Numbered from the stretch's first letter, positions 29,436-38,843 are shown. The stretch is 64,000 bases of DNA from JAJNPS01 sp031378845 (GCA_031378845.1 JANNES010000020.1:393409-457408); one strand, 5' to 3'. Notes: generated from the letters alone by a model not told the origin. A program made the numbers and translations.

Positions 29436-30215
29436 TCAGCCCAAGGGCTGCGGACGGGCTTTGCCAAAACCTGCGGGCAAGGTGCCGACCTGCGCCAGAC
29501 GGTCCGCAAGCAGACGGCGCAAAGGCGCAAGCCCGATGCCGCCGTTGCGGGCGTCCAAAGCGGCGCTGACCAGTGCAGGATCACCCGCGTGGCGCGCGAT
29601 GCCCGCGACAAAGCCCGTCACATACTCCAGCGGCAGATCGTCTTGTGGATCGCCCAGCAGGGCTGCCGCCTGCATCAGGTCGTCGCGCAGTGCCACGGGA
29701 TCCGGCTCTGGTGTGACCATGTCTTGATCTGCTGGCCGCGCGGTCGATGTTCCGAGATGGTCGAGGATCGCGCTCTGAAATGCCAGCAGTCCGGCAATCG
29801 GCTTTTCCACAAAGCCATCGGCACCGGCGGCCATCGCGGCGGCGCGGGCGGCAAGATCGCCGCTCATCCCCAGCACCAATGCAGGGCGTGTCATGCTTTG
29901 CGCCACCTCACGGATCAGGACCTCGCCCCGGCCATCAGGCAGGCCCAGATCGACCAGAACGACATCTGGCCGGTAAACGCCAAGATGCGACCGCGCGGCA
30001 AGGATGGTCTCGGCGCGGCGCAGGCGCGCGCCGGAACGCTGGCTCAGCAGGCGCAGCGCGTCGGCGGCAAACCGGCTGTCTTCGACCACAAGCAAGGTCA
30101 GACCTTGCAGCGGCAACTGTGCGCCGACGCCATGTGCGGGGCCGCCTGCGGGATACATCGGGCGGCCGAGCGCGGCGGGCAGGCAAATCGGGGGGGTAAA
30201 GGTAAGCGTCGGCAT
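29436..30215 (-). CDS. Response-regulator receiver protein without a recognised output domain
   Basis: The 259-residue protein has an N-terminal extension of about 38 residues, then a CheY-like receiver: LLVVEDSRF acidic pair, phospho-acceptor in DVVLVDLGLPDG, signalling Ser/Thr region LVLGMSG, and Lys in FVEKP. The remaining 110 residues are helical (DLMQAAALLG to the C-terminus) and match no DNA-binding domain I recognise; they could be an Hpt-binding or oligomerisation region. No histidine kinase is adjacent. Confidence 0.8.
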   Translation of the reverse strand: MPTLTFTPPICLPAALGRPMYPAGGPAHGVGAQLPLQGLTLLVVEDSRFAADALRLLSQRSGARLRRAETILAARSHLGVYRPDVVLVDLGLPDGRGEVLIREVAQSMTRPALVLGMSGDLAARAAAMAAGADGFVEKPIAGLLAFQSAILDHLGTSTARPADQDMVTPEPDPVALRDDLMQAAALLGDPQDDLPLEYVTGFVAGIARHAGDPALVSAALDARNGGIGLAPLRRLLADRLAQVGTLPAGFGKARPQPLG

Positions 30216-30389
30216 AGGGGCAGCTCCGCGAACGACAGGGGCGTTCAGGTAAGCCGAAACGTGTCAACAGGCGGTAAACGCGGTGTCAAAAATGCGCATC
30301 TGGCGAACATGTCGCGGTGCATGCCGCTTGCTCCGACGCGCGCCTCACCGCATAAGCGGGGTTGCGGATTTCGACAAAGGCAGATGCCC

Positions 30390-30794
30390 ATGATCGGACG
30401 ACTTAACCATGTGGCCATCGCGGTGCCGGACCTTGCGGCGGCAGCAAATGTCTATCGTGAAACGTTGGGGGCCGTGGTTGGTCCGCCGCAACCCGAGCCC
30501 GTCCACGGCGTCACGGTGATCTTTATCGAGCTGCCCAATACCAAGATCGAGCTTTTGCATCCCTTGGGCAACGACAGCCCCATCCAGGGCTTTCTCGACA
30601 AGAACCCGGCGGGCGGCATTCACCATATCTGCTACGAGGTGCCGGACATTCTGGCGGCGCGCGACAAATTGCTGGCGACGGGCGCGCGGGTGCTGGGGAG
30701 CGGTGAGCCAAAGATCGGCGCGCATGGCAAGCCAGTCTTGTTCCTGCATCCCAAGGATTTCAACGGCTGTCTGATCGAACTGGAACAAGCATGA
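30390..30794 (+). CDS. mce: Methylmalonyl-CoA epimerase (VOC superfamily)
   Basis: It racemises methylmalonyl-CoA in the propionyl-CoA to succinyl-CoA route. The 134-residue vicinal-oxygen-chelate protein shows the metal ligands expected for this enzyme: H7 in RLNHVAIAV, the central GGIHHICYEV, and Glu in LIELEQA. KIELLHPLG and GKPVLFLHPKDFNG are characteristic. ATG 30390 has AAAGG at good spacing; an ATG two codons earlier is possible. Its stop overlaps the DUF1467 gene, a pairing common in Rhodobacterales. Confidence 0.9.
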   Translation: MIGRLNHVAIAVPDLAAAANVYRETLGAVVGPPQPEPVHGVTVIFIELPNTKIELLHPLGNDSPIQGFLDKNPAGGIHHICYEVPDILAARDKLLATGARVLGSGEPKIGAHGKPVLFLHPKDFNGCLIELEQA

Positions 30795-31057
30795 CCATCA
30801 CCGCCGCCATCGTGTTGTTCTCGGTCACCTGGTTCATGGTCTTTTTCACGGTCCTACCAGTACGCTTCAAAAGCCAGGCCGATATGGGCGAGGTCGTGCC
30901 CGGCACGCCGAAATCGGCCCCGGCGGACCCGGACCTGCCGCGCAAGGTCAAGATCACGACGGTGCTGGCCGTGGTGATATCGCTTTTGATCTACGGGGTC
31001 ATCCAGTCAGGCTGGATCACCCGCGACAACATGGATGTCTTCGGGATCATGTCCTGA
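30791..31057 (+). CDS. DUF1467-family small membrane protein
   Basis: The 88-residue protein has two hydrophobic helices (about residues 3-22 and 55-73) joined by a polar loop with RFKSQADMGEVVPGTP, the conserved DUF1467 segment. It overlaps the epimerase stop by four bases (ATGA), so the two are translationally coupled. Its role is unknown. The 3' end overlaps the convergent EI24 gene by 11 bp. Confidence 0.88.
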   Translation: MTITAAIVLFSVTWFMVFFTVLPVRFKSQADMGEVVPGTPKSAPADPDLPRKVKITTVLAVVISLLIYGVIQSGWITRDNMDVFGIMS

Positions 31058-31742
31058 GCCGGGCCAGCCGGTGAAAGAGGTGGGTGAACGTTGCGGCCCC
31101 CAGAACCGGGACCAGCAGGTTCACGAACGGAATGGATAGCGGTGCGGCCATCAGGATGCCGGCGGTCCAGATCGTCCCGCGGTGACGCTTGCGCATGTTC
31201 GCGGCCGCAACGCGACCCAGACGCGGCGTGGCGACGGTTGAAAAATACTCGCGACCCAAAAGATAGCCATTGACGATCCAGAACACCAAAGGTGCCGCAA
31301 ATCCTGCAAAGAGATAAAGCACAAACGCCACCGCATTGACGGCCACCACAACACCCAGAAAGTTGACGGCCCCGACCACATTTTCTGCCAGGCGCAGTTT
31401 GGGAGCCGGGGGGGCATCGGGGTAGTGCCGATCCTCAACCGCTTCGGCCACGTCCTCAAGAAACAACCCGGCAAAGGCTGCCGCAACCGGAACCATCAAG
31501 AACACCGACAGCACGATCATCAGCCCGAACGACGCCCAGCCAAGGACGGCATCGACGCGTGTCACGCTGCCGATCCACGGAAGATCCAGCGTGTCGGGGG
31601 CAAACGCCTCGACGACCCACAGAAACGCAAACGACAGGCCAGCAAGCAGCGCCAGCGCAAGGACCGCCCCCAAGACCAGTACGCGGATAAAACGACCGTC
31701 GCCCATTTGGCCCAGTGCCTTGAGAAAGTCGCCGAAAATCAC
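31047..31742 (-). CDS. EI24-domain (CysZ-like) membrane protein
   Basis: The 231-residue inner-membrane protein has four to six hydrophobic helices and the EI24/CysZ layout: IFGDFLKALGQMGDGRFIRV start, AAFAGLFLEDVAEAVEDRHYP, WIVNGYLLGREYFSTVA, and late SIPFVNLLVPVLGAATFTHLFHR. Distant relatives transport sulfate, but this clade is uncharacterised. The GTG at 31742 forms a GTGA overlap with the nitroreductase stop; a GTG four codons earlier is possible. Confidence 0.82.
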   Translation of the reverse strand: MIFGDFLKALGQMGDGRFIRVLVLGAVLALALLAGLSFAFLWVVEAFAPDTLDLPWIGSVTRVDAVLGWASFGLMIVLSVFLMVPVAAAFAGLFLEDVAEAVEDRHYPDAPPAPKLRLAENVVGAVNFLGVVVAVNAVAFVLYLFAGFAAPLVFWIVNGYLLGREYFSTVATPRLGRVAAANMRKRHRGTIWTAGILMAAPLSIPFVNLLVPVLGAATFTHLFHRLARLRT

Positions 31743-32317
31743 GCGGGCACCCACGTGACGACGCGGTCCAGATCGGGGCGCGGACGGTCGGGCGGCACGA
31801 CCGTCGGGGTGGCGATGTGGACGATGCCCGCCACCGTCTCGCCCGGCGCGCAGCCAAACGCGCGGGCCGCGAATGCCGGATCATGCGCAGGCCAGCCGGT
31901 AAGCCAGCACGCCCCCCACCCGGCCGCCGTCGCAGCCGTGATCAGCCCCATGCACAGCGCCCCCGCAGACAGAATCTGCTCGGCTACGGGGATTTTGTCC
32001 GATGCTTTGGGCGACGAGATCACGACAACCGCCAAAAGCCCCGCATCGTACTGGCCACGCCCCTTGGTGACCTTTTCGGCGTCAGCCCCGACCTCATGTG
32101 CGCGCGCCTCGGCAAGGTCCGCCAGCCGCAACAGGGCCGGGCGTTCCAGCACGATCAGCCGCCATGGTTCCAGCTTGCCATGATCGGGCACCCTCAGGGC
32201 GGCGGTCAGGATCACGCCAAGTGCGGCACGATCCGGCACGGGGGCGGCAAAGGTCTTGGCCGGCAGTGACCGACGGGTCAGCAAAAAGTCGAGGGCGGCT
32301 TGGTTCAGGTCGGGCAT
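31739..32317 (-). CDS. Nitroreductase-family flavoprotein
   Basis: This 192-residue FMN-dependent oxidoreductase shows the FMN-phosphate binding RRS near residue 15, VPDHGKLEPWRLIV, and AGALCMGLITAATAAGWGACWLTGWPA. The layout resembles YdjA-type nitroreductases. The natural substrate is unknown; such enzymes reduce quinones, nitro compounds or flavins. It is upstream of and translationally coupled to the EI24 gene. Confidence 0.9.
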   Translation of the reverse strand: MPDLNQAALDFLLTRRSLPAKTFAAPVPDRAALGVILTAALRVPDHGKLEPWRLIVLERPALLRLADLAEARAHEVGADAEKVTKGRGQYDAGLLAVVVISSPKASDKIPVAEQILSAGALCMGLITAATAAGWGACWLTGWPAHDPAFAARAFGCAPGETVAGIVHIATPTVVPPDRPRPDLDRVVTWVPA

Positions 32318-32452
32318 GACGAGCCTTGTTGCAACGGGATCCGGCGTGGCAAGGGATAACGGTCCCGGAAGGAAAACGAAATGGCTGCCAGACGTGGCAA
32401 AGCTCTTTCCAACCGGTACCAGGGTCGCAATCGACCGGGGCGGACCCCCCGG

Positions 32453-32698
32453 TTACACTGTGCCGTCAGCGTCGATCCGGTAGCTGCCCTCGGGCAGGTT
32501 CAACGCGGCGGCCAGATCGCGCACCTGCGCCAGCGACAAGACCAGCCGCAGCGGCGTATCCAGCCGTGCGTCGAACTGCTCCACCGTCACGCAATCCTCA
32601 AAGGCCGAGATGATCACATCCTCCTGCAACGGCAGGTCGGCGCCATCATCGACCAGCGTGATGACCGTCGCGTCAAACTCGTGCTCGATGGTGAACAT
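32453..32698 (-). CDS. Conserved small protein of unknown function
   Basis: The 81-residue acidic protein begins MFTIEHEFDATVITLVDDG. It has no signal peptide, membrane helix or recognisable motif. Third-position GC is high and the reading is protein-like, and similar short proteins with the N-terminal FTIEHEFDATVIT are common in Rhodobacterales, from memory. No functional assignment is possible. Confidence 0.7.
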   Translation of the reverse strand: MFTIEHEFDATVITLVDDGADLPLQEDVIISAFEDCVTVEQFDARLDTPLRLVLSLAQVRDLAAALNLPEGSYRIDADGTV

Positions 32699-32860
32699 CG
32701 GAACAGATTAGGCGGCAAGTTGGTCGATCACAATGGATTTGGCGTCGGGCAAAGTCCGGATTCTGCGTGTCGAGATGAAAGCCGCGTGATCGGGGCTGGC
32801 CCAAGGGCGGCGTTCTGCTAGGCTTGCGGACAAAACATGTATTGAGGCAAGGCAGACGAC

Positions 32861-33580
32861 ATGCGCGCAGCCCTTTTGGCCGCCCTCTTCACCCTTTGTG
32901 GATGCGTCGGGATCACGGTTCCTTCCTCCGAACCCACGGCACCTGCGCCAGATGTCTCGGCGGGGCGGTTGCCTGCGCCAGCAGCGGCGCAGCTTTTCGT
33001 GTCGGTTGTCAATCGCGTGGAGCCGGTGGCCGAGGCGCTGTGCCGCGAACGCGCGCGGGGCGTGAATTGCGACATTCGCATCGTCGTCGATGACCGACCG
33101 AACCAGCCGCCGAATGCGTTTCAGACGGTGGATCGGACAGGTCGTCCCATCGTGGGCTTTACGCTGGCGTTGATCGCCGACGCGCGAAATGCCGATGAGA
33201 TCGCTTTCGTGATGGGCCATGAGGCGGCGCATCATGTGCTGAACCACATCCCGAAACGCCAAGAGACGGCACGCGGTGTCGCGATCCTTGCAGGGGCGCT
33301 GGCGCGCGCCAATGGGGCGACGCCCGAAGGCGTCCGCGCCGCCGAGGCGTTTGGCGCAGAGGTTGGTTCGCGCAGCTATTCCAAGGAGTTTGAGCTGGAG
33401 GCGGACGCGCTTGGCACCGAGATCGCGACGATTGCGGGCTATGATGCGGTCCTTGGGGCCGCGTTCTTCAACCGCCTGCCCGACCCCGGTGATCAGTTCC
33501 TTGGCACCCACCCGCCCAACGCCGAACGCCAGGCACAGGTTGTCCGCGTGGTCGCAAGGCTGCGCGCGATCGGCTATTAG
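32861..33580 (+). CDS. M48-family metallopeptidase, probable lipoprotein
   Basis: The 239-residue protein begins MRAALLAALFTLCGCVG, a short signal peptide with a plausible lipobox Cys at about residue 15. The peptidase core has FVMGHEAAHHVLNH (HExxH zinc site, about 125-129) and the third ligand in ELEAD (about 182). The THPPNAERQAQV tail is typical of periplasmic M48 proteins such as BepA or YcaL-like enzymes in outer-membrane protein quality control. The assignment to a specific subgroup is inferred. Confidence 0.9.
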   Translation: MRAALLAALFTLCGCVGITVPSSEPTAPAPDVSAGRLPAPAAAQLFVSVVNRVEPVAEALCRERARGVNCDIRIVVDDRPNQPPNAFQTVDRTGRPIVGFTLALIADARNADEIAFVMGHEAAHHVLNHIPKRQETARGVAILAGALARANGATPEGVRAAEAFGAEVGSRSYSKEFELEADALGTEIATIAGYDAVLGAAFFNRLPDPGDQFLGTHPPNAERQAQVVRVVARLRAIGY

Positions 33581-33711
33581 GGCAGAGGCGGAAACGCAAC
33601 CGAGATCGGCGCATGGACAAGGTCCGCAGGGTCCGCTGACATCTCGCCAGCACAGGCTTTGCGCTTTTTGACGCGCGCGAGCATGCCCGGATGCGGATCG
33701 GCCCCGTTGGG

Positions 33712-34645
33712 TTACATCTGGCAAATCTGCGACGTCGTGCCTTTGGGGCAGTGCGCGTGGTTCAGCCGGATGGTGCGGATCACGGGGCACGCGATGGTGC
33801 GGTCGCAGACGTCGGATGGAAATTCCGGGGGCTCCGTTCGCGTCAAGGGCATCTGGGTTGCGTTTATCCGTGTCGGTCCGGATCTGGACGGTGAACGGGT
33901 CGTGATAGCGCAGGAAATCGGTGTGCTGGCTGGCGTGGCAGACGGCGTTGGAATTGTCGCTGCGCAGGCGTTCGACACCTTTGGACGCAATGATGGCGCG
34001 CGAAGTCGTCAGATCGGTGTAAAAGGCAGACTGCGTCCGGGCCGCCGCATCATGCGAAACGATGGCGAAAAGCTGGACAAGATGCGCGTCGATTTCGGCG
34101 CGGGAAAGTGGCACGGCATCCGCGCCGGTGCGGTCGTTCAGCGCGTTGAGACTGGCCACCCGGGTAACCCCGTCGCCGGGGTCGACGTCGGCATCTTCGC
34201 GCATCCGTTCCAGTTTGCGCGGCAACGCTTTGGCCGCGCGGGGTCCAAGCGTGGGAAAGAGGTCGCGGCCTTCGCGCCCGCCCCCCTTGCGGTCATCCTG
34301 CGGCCGCAACAGCCCGGTTTTGTCGGTCGACTTGAAGATGCGCGAGACGTCTTTGTGCGACACTGTGCGCGGGGAACGCGCGACAAAGATGCGTGACTGG
34401 TCGCGGGCGGACGTGGCGTCTTGCAGCCGGGCGTCAAGCACCTCGGCTTGTTCCGACCCGCGATAACTCACGCCAAAGGACGGGTCGATCAGAAGACCTC
34501 TTTGCCGTGGCCCGGCACGTCGGGGATCTTGTCGCCCCAGTCCGCGCAGGCCTGCGGCCCATAGGCGACCGCCCGCCCCCTTGCGGTGCCAGCGCGTTGC
34601 GGCCAGCACCAGCACGGTCGGCACGCGCATAAAGAGGATGCGCAT
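33712..34645 (-). pseudogene. Frameshifted gene for a secreted protein of unknown family
   Basis: On the minus strand, a start with AGGGGG upstream encodes MRILFMRVPTVLVLAAT, a signal-peptide-like N-terminus. Protein-like text then continues across at least three frame changes: ACADWGDKIPDVPGHGKEV, then LIDPSFGVSYRGSEQAEVLD through HTDFLRYHDPFTVQIRT, then a Cys-rich end CDRTIACPVIRTIRLNHAHC. The middle section (about 220 codons) is free of stops. I do not recognise the family. Sequencing error is possible, but the neighbours are broken as well. Confidence 0.5.
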
Positions 34646-34944
34646 TTCGGCCCCCTGCTCAGTTGTTCTGGCTTGCCAGACCATCGCATGAACATATCGA
34701 CCTTGGGGTCTGGCCACGGCGATCTGACGATTTGGTCTGGGCCACGCCGAAGGGATGGATGACGTGCAGGCGAAAATCCCGCCCGCATGCCCCCAAGTCT
34801 GCGCAGCAGCAGCAAAAAGATCCTTCATCACCACCTTCCGCGGCTTGCCCGCGCCCAGCCCCGAGGCAAGCATGGCGGTCTCGTGCACCGGGTCGCCGGC
34901 GCGTGCCGCGCAACTGGTCAGCGATCTGCGACCCTGTGCGCCCC
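34646..34944 (-). other. Degenerate coding-like stretch
   Basis: About 300 bp between two broken genes. The minus strand gives short protein-like runs (AMLASGLGAGKPRKVVMKDL, AQTWGHAGG, then DFRLHVIHPFGVAQT in another frame) that suggest another frameshifted remnant. I cannot assign it. Confidence 0.3.
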
Positions 34945-35489
34945 CTATTCGCGCCGATGCGTGGCTGCGACCCGCGCCACCTCTTCGCAGATGCCACAAA
35001 GCAGGTTCAGCGTCAGCGTTGTCTCGGCCAGCCGCGCCGCATACCCCGCAACCCCGGTGATCGGCGAAATCAACAGGCGGCGGCGCAACGCCCCGTAGTC
35101 CTCGGTCACCCGGCGACCTTCGTCGGTCACCTCATAGGTCACACCCGACCGACCCGCCCGCGCCGGACAACCAACCCGGCACCAATCAGTTTGCGCAACG
35201 AATACTGGATGTTCGGCACGTCATCACGGTTGGTCAGCCGCACAAGATCCTTGATCCCCTTTGGCCGTTCGTTCATCCGGATGATGTGCAAGAGCGCATT
35301 CTCCGGCCCGGTGGCGGCAAGTGTGCTGACGCTGGCAAGACATTCGGACTGCCAGCGCCCGAATCCCTCAAAGGTCCGCATCAACGCGAACTCCAGCTCC
35401 GTCGCGTCGACGTCGACAGCGCTTTGCGCCAGATGCCAGCGATAGTCCAAGCCAGCATGCCGTTGATCATCTGCCGTTTTCTTTGCCAT
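34945..35489 (-). pseudogene. MarR-like winged-helix regulator split by a frameshift
   Basis: Residues 1-116 (from MAKKTADDQRHAGLDYRW) end in GLVVRRGRVGRV and a stop at 35139. The continuation TYEVTDEGRRVTEDYGALRR starts in another frame at 35142 and runs to 34945. Joined, they form one winged-helix protein: helix-turn-helix GIKDLVRLTNRDDVPNIQY, wing, and C-terminal dimerisation helix. The junction GTGTGACC looks like a two-base TG duplication. GTG overlapping the stop could allow reinitiation, giving two half-proteins. It is divergent from the broken monooxygenase that it probably controlled. Confidence 0.65.
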
Positions 35490-35541
35490 TCCCGGCCCCC
35501 CGCAAGAGCACAAGACTGCCCCGCCAAGGCCATTGACCCAC

Positions 35542-35566
35542 ATTGAATTTACGATGGACTTTCAAT
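35542..35566. promoter_or_regulatory. Inverted repeat in the divergent regulator/monooxygenase promoter
   Basis: ATTGAA and TTCAAT arms are separated by 13 bp in an AT-rich stretch between the MarR-like gene and the monooxygenase. This is the expected place for an operator bound by the divergent regulator. Confidence 0.35.
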
Positions 35567-35601
35567 CAAATAACACCTTTGAAAATATGGTGAATATCAA
35601 A

Positions 35602-36699
35602 ATGATGGCACTGGGCCCGATGTTGTCGGGCGACCACTTTCGCCTTGGCACGTTTTCCACCCATTGCGCGTCCGGCATAACACCGACCAAGGCCCCGGAA
35701 CGCTGGGTCAATTCATAGGACAACAATCTGGCACTGGCGAAACTGCTCGATGACGCGGGCATCGACTTCATGCTGCCGATCGCACGCTGGATCGGGTGCG
35801 GCGGCGCCACGGATTTTCACGGCGGCGTGCTGGAGACCATGACCTGGGCTGCGGCGCTGTTGGCCTCGACGCGCAACATCGCTGTCGTTGCCACGATCCA
35901 TTGCGCGGCCAATCACTCCGTCGTCGTGGCCAAGCAACTCGCCACCCTTGACCAGATCAGCCATGGCAGGGCCGGGCTGAACATCGTCGCAGGGTGGAAC
36001 AAGCCGGAACAGGAGGCACTGGGCCTGTCGCTGCCCGACGATCACGAAACCCGCTATGGCTATGCGCAGGAATGGTACGATCTGGTGCGCAAGATCTGGG
36101 CGTCGCAGAGCCATTTTGACGGGGACAAGCAGTATTTCAAGAACATCAAGGGCCTCAAGGGCGATCCCGCCCCGGTGCGCGGCGGCGTTCCGATCATCAA
36201 TGCGGCAGGCAGTCCGCAAGGGCGCGAATTTGCGACCGACAACGCGGACGACCTCTTTACCCCCGCGATCGGCCTTGGCCGGTCGAAGGACGAGATTGCA
36301 GCACTCAAATTGCAAGCTGACGCCAAGGGTCGCAAGGTGGGCATGCTGACATTTTCGCATGTTGTCTGCCGGCCCACCGAGGCCGATGCAAAGGACTATG
36401 TGCATTACATCGTTGACCAAAATGCAGACCAGGTCGCCACCGACAACCTGATCAAGCTGCAACTGGCGCATGCATTGTCGTTCCCGCATGACCTGTTGCA
36501 AATGATCCGCCACACGATGGCGCTGGGCCATGGCGGATTTCCTTTGGTCGGCACGCCGGATCAGGTCGCGGCGGGCCTCGTTGCGCTGCATGCGGCAGGA
36601 TTTGCAGGATCCACGCTTTCGTTTGTGGATTATCTGGTCGAGTTCCCCTATTTCGCACAGGAAGTGCTGCCGCGACTGAAAAAGGCGGGCATCCGATAG
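35602..36699 (+). pseudogene. Luciferase-like flavin monooxygenase with an internal TAG stop
   Basis: The reading frame is one gene interrupted only by TAG at 35716-35718: RLGTFSTHCASG...APERWVNS-stop-DNNLALAKLLDDAGIDFMLPIARW continues in the same frame. Relatives have Trp at the stop, so TGG to TAG is the simple explanation. The rest is intact, with the TIM-barrel features HGGVLETMTWAAALL, HGRAGLNIVAGWN and GTPDQVAAGL. It would use reduced FMN from the downstream reductase. Reinitiation at ATG 35770 would give a 309-residue protein lacking the first strand of the barrel. The start codon is uncertain (35587, 35602 or 35605). Confidence 0.75.
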
Positions 36700-36711
36700 A
36701 GGAATTGACCT

Positions 36712-37218
36712 GTGAACGACGCCGCACCGACCGAACCGACACCGAAAGAATTTCGGGAGGCCATGCGCGCGTTTGTGGGCAATGTCAGCGTCATCACGGT
36801 AGGCGAAGGTGCGGCCGCGACGGGACTTGTGGTGACCTCGGCGATTTCGCTGTCTGCCGAGCCGCCGCTCCTGCTCGCGTGTGTGAACCGGACCTCGTCG
36901 AGCCTGCCGCTGCTGCAGGACTTGCGCCGGTTCGGCTGGTCTTCGCTGGGATCGGCGCATCAGGCGGTGGCCGAACGGTTCTCGGGGTTTGGCGGGGCCA
37001 AGGGTGCCGCACGCTATGACGGCGCGGACTGGCAAACTGCGGTCACCGGCGCGCGGCTTTTGGTGGGTGCACCAACCGCTTTTGACTGCACGGTGGACGA
37101 GATGATCGACCGCGCCACCCACACCATCTTGATCGGGCGGGTGCAGGCCATCCGCACCACACCCGGTGCCGGTGCCTTGATCTATTGGAACGGCGGGTAT
37201 CGGAAACTTGCGGACTAG
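36712..37218 (+). CDS. Flavin reductase (NADH:FMN oxidoreductase)
   Basis: The 168-residue flavin-reductase-like protein supplies reduced flavin to a partner monooxygenase. It shows FREAMRAFVGNVSVITVG, GLVVTSAISLSAEPPLLLACVNR, and a late THTILIGRVQAI with Y/GGYR ending. GTG 36712 follows AGAGGA. It lies 12 bp after the broken monooxygenase, forming the second half of a two-component oxygenase; it is intact, so either the decay is recent or it serves another enzyme. Confidence 0.85.
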   Translation: MNDAAPTEPTPKEFREAMRAFVGNVSVITVGEGAAATGLVVTSAISLSAEPPLLLACVNRTSSSLPLLQDLRRFGWSSLGSAHQAVAERFSGFGGAKGAARYDGADWQTAVTGARLLVGAPTAFDCTVDEMIDRATHTILIGRVQAIRTTPGAGALIYWNGGYRKLAD

Positions 37219-37307
37219 GCGGTCACGCGGCAAAGTATCCTTTGCCTAGGCATTGCGCCTGCACGCCAGAAGCGCCGGGATGACGTGCCGATACTGGGCA
37301 AAAGCGG

Positions 37308-38843
37308 TCACGCAAAGCTGGAGATCGTCTGAAGCGCGCCGTCGAGCGCCTTGCCCTCTTCGTCCTTCAGCGCCGCCTCGCGCAGACGCCGAGCCCAATC
37401 GGCGGCATCGGGCCGGTGGGCGATCCGGGCGATCCCGGCGATGACACGGTCATATTTCGACAGGCCGCGCGCGTGCGTGTCAGAGTAGCCCTTGATCAGG
37501 CGCCGGCAGCGGATGACCTCCACCGCGAGGTCATAGTTCTGGGTCAGGCAGCTTTGCGCAAGGTCCAGCCAGCGGTCGGTATGCGCGGTTTCCTGGGCGT
37601 GGCGCAGGGTGCGGGGGCGATATCCGCGCAGGCCCCCGATGAGATAGAGCGTGACATAGGCGCGCAGACTGTCGGTGCGCAGGCGGCGGCCCTTGTTGAA
37701 CCAGCGATCAAGGCGCGCTATCCATTTGGGGTTGGCGGCGGTCTTCTCGCCCCAGCGTCGGGGCAAGAGGCCGGCAATTTCCTCGGCCCGGGGGTGGAAG
37801 AATTCCGTCAGGTGCAGCACATGGGCCTTCTGGACGCCCATCTCGTCGCGGATGCGGTCAAAGCGCGGGCCGCGGGTCTTGAGGTCGGCCACCCGGATCA
37901 CGTCGTCATAGGCCATCGCGTTGGCCACGTATTTTGCGGCCTCTCGCGTCAGGTCATGCGGCGCGCGGTCAAGGGCCGCGATCGCCTGAAGGCGGGTGAG
38001 GTAGGCCGCACCGTAAGCAACATCCTGAAAGTTGACGACCTTTTGTAGCCCGGCGCGGGCAAGGGCGTGGGCCGGCTCCGGCAGACGGTCGATGCGGCCG
38101 ATCAGGCCATCCCATTCCGCCACAAGCCGCGCCGGGCCGCGCAAGGTGGGTCCGGGTTTGGCCTTTGGGGCGACCTGCGCGGCATTGCCCGCAAGGGCGG
38201 CATCGTATCCCGCAGCAAAGGCACTAACCGAAGGTTCTACCCCCTTGCCGCCTGCGCGGATCGCGGCCTCGAATGCGGCGCGAGAGAAGGGCAAGGTCTC
38301 GGACGCGGCAAGTGCGCCGAACAGCGTCGCCGAAATGACCGAACCGCATGCCACCGCCACCGCGTCGAAATCGGCGGCAATGAAGCGGCGGGCGGCGATT
38401 TCGGCTGCCGCGATGACTTCGGCGCTGGAGGCGATGCCATCGCCGGGCACGGTCTTTTCGCTGACGGCAAGTGCGCGATGGGTCGAGGTGATCAGCGTGG
38501 TGCGGTCGGGGGTGACGAATCCCCGGATAATGGCGCGACCGGCCTCCATCATCTCTGCCGTGATCATGATGTCCACATCACCGGCAGCGGGCATCAGGCT
38601 GAAGACGGGTGCGCGGTCAGTCGCCGGGCACATCTCGACGTAATAGACCGTAGCACCGGTGCGCTGGGCGACGCCAGCGACAGAGGTGGCCTGGGCGGCA
38701 AAGCCATTGGCGCGGGCCAAGGCCTCGATCCAGCCGGTCAGCACGCCGCCACCCTGACCGCCCACCGCCAGCACGGCGAGTTTGACGATCCCGTCAATGC
38801 GGGGGTCCCGCGGGGCTGGCTCCAGCGCCTGATGCAGGGTCAT
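37308..38843 (-). CDS. iorB: Indolepyruvate oxidoreductase subunit beta with DUF6537 region
   Basis: The 511 residues comprise a gamma-type 2-oxoacid oxidoreductase domain (about 20-200: VGGQGGGVLTGWIEALA, VAGVAQRTGATVYYVEM) followed by a long helical DUF6537-type region (about 250-500: YGAAYLTRLQAIAAL, GLRGYRPRTLRHAQE, KGYSDTHARGLSKYDRV). With the alpha subunit it should oxidatively decarboxylate an aryl 2-oxoacid such as indolepyruvate to the acyl-CoA, reducing ferredoxin. Its ATG overlaps the alpha stop (ATGA). The exact substrate is inferred. Confidence 0.87.
   Translation of the reverse strand: MTLHQALEPAPRDPRIDGIVKLAVLAVGGQGGGVLTGWIEALARANGFAAQATSVAGVAQRTGATVYYVEMCPATDRAPVFSLMPAAGDVDIMITAEMMEAGRAIIRGFVTPDRTTLITSTHRALAVSEKTVPGDGIASSAEVIAAAEIAARRFIAADFDAVAVACGSVISATLFGALAASETLPFSRAAFEAAIRAGGKGVEPSVSAFAAGYDAALAGNAAQVAPKAKPGPTLRGPARLVAEWDGLIGRIDRLPEPAHALARAGLQKVVNFQDVAYGAAYLTRLQAIAALDRAPHDLTREAAKYVANAMAYDDVIRVADLKTRGPRFDRIRDEMGVQKAHVLHLTEFFHPRAEEIAGLLPRRWGEKTAANPKWIARLDRWFNKGRRLRTDSLRAYVTLYLIGGLRGYRPRTLRHAQETAHTDRWLDLAQSCLTQNYDLAVEVIRCRRLIKGYSDTHARGLSKYDRVIAGIARIAHRPDAADWARRLREAALKDEEGKALDGALQTISSFA

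Noticed and set aside
32708..34999. A continuous minus-strand frame of about 760 codons
   Set aside because: It runs antisense through the M48 lipoprotein gene and only partly coincides with the frameshifted secreted-protein gene; it is not one protein.
35716..35718. Pyrrolysine or suppressed amber codon in the monooxygenase
   Set aside because: Relatives have Trp at this position, and no pyrrolysine system is expected; a simple TGG to TAG mutation is the economical reading.
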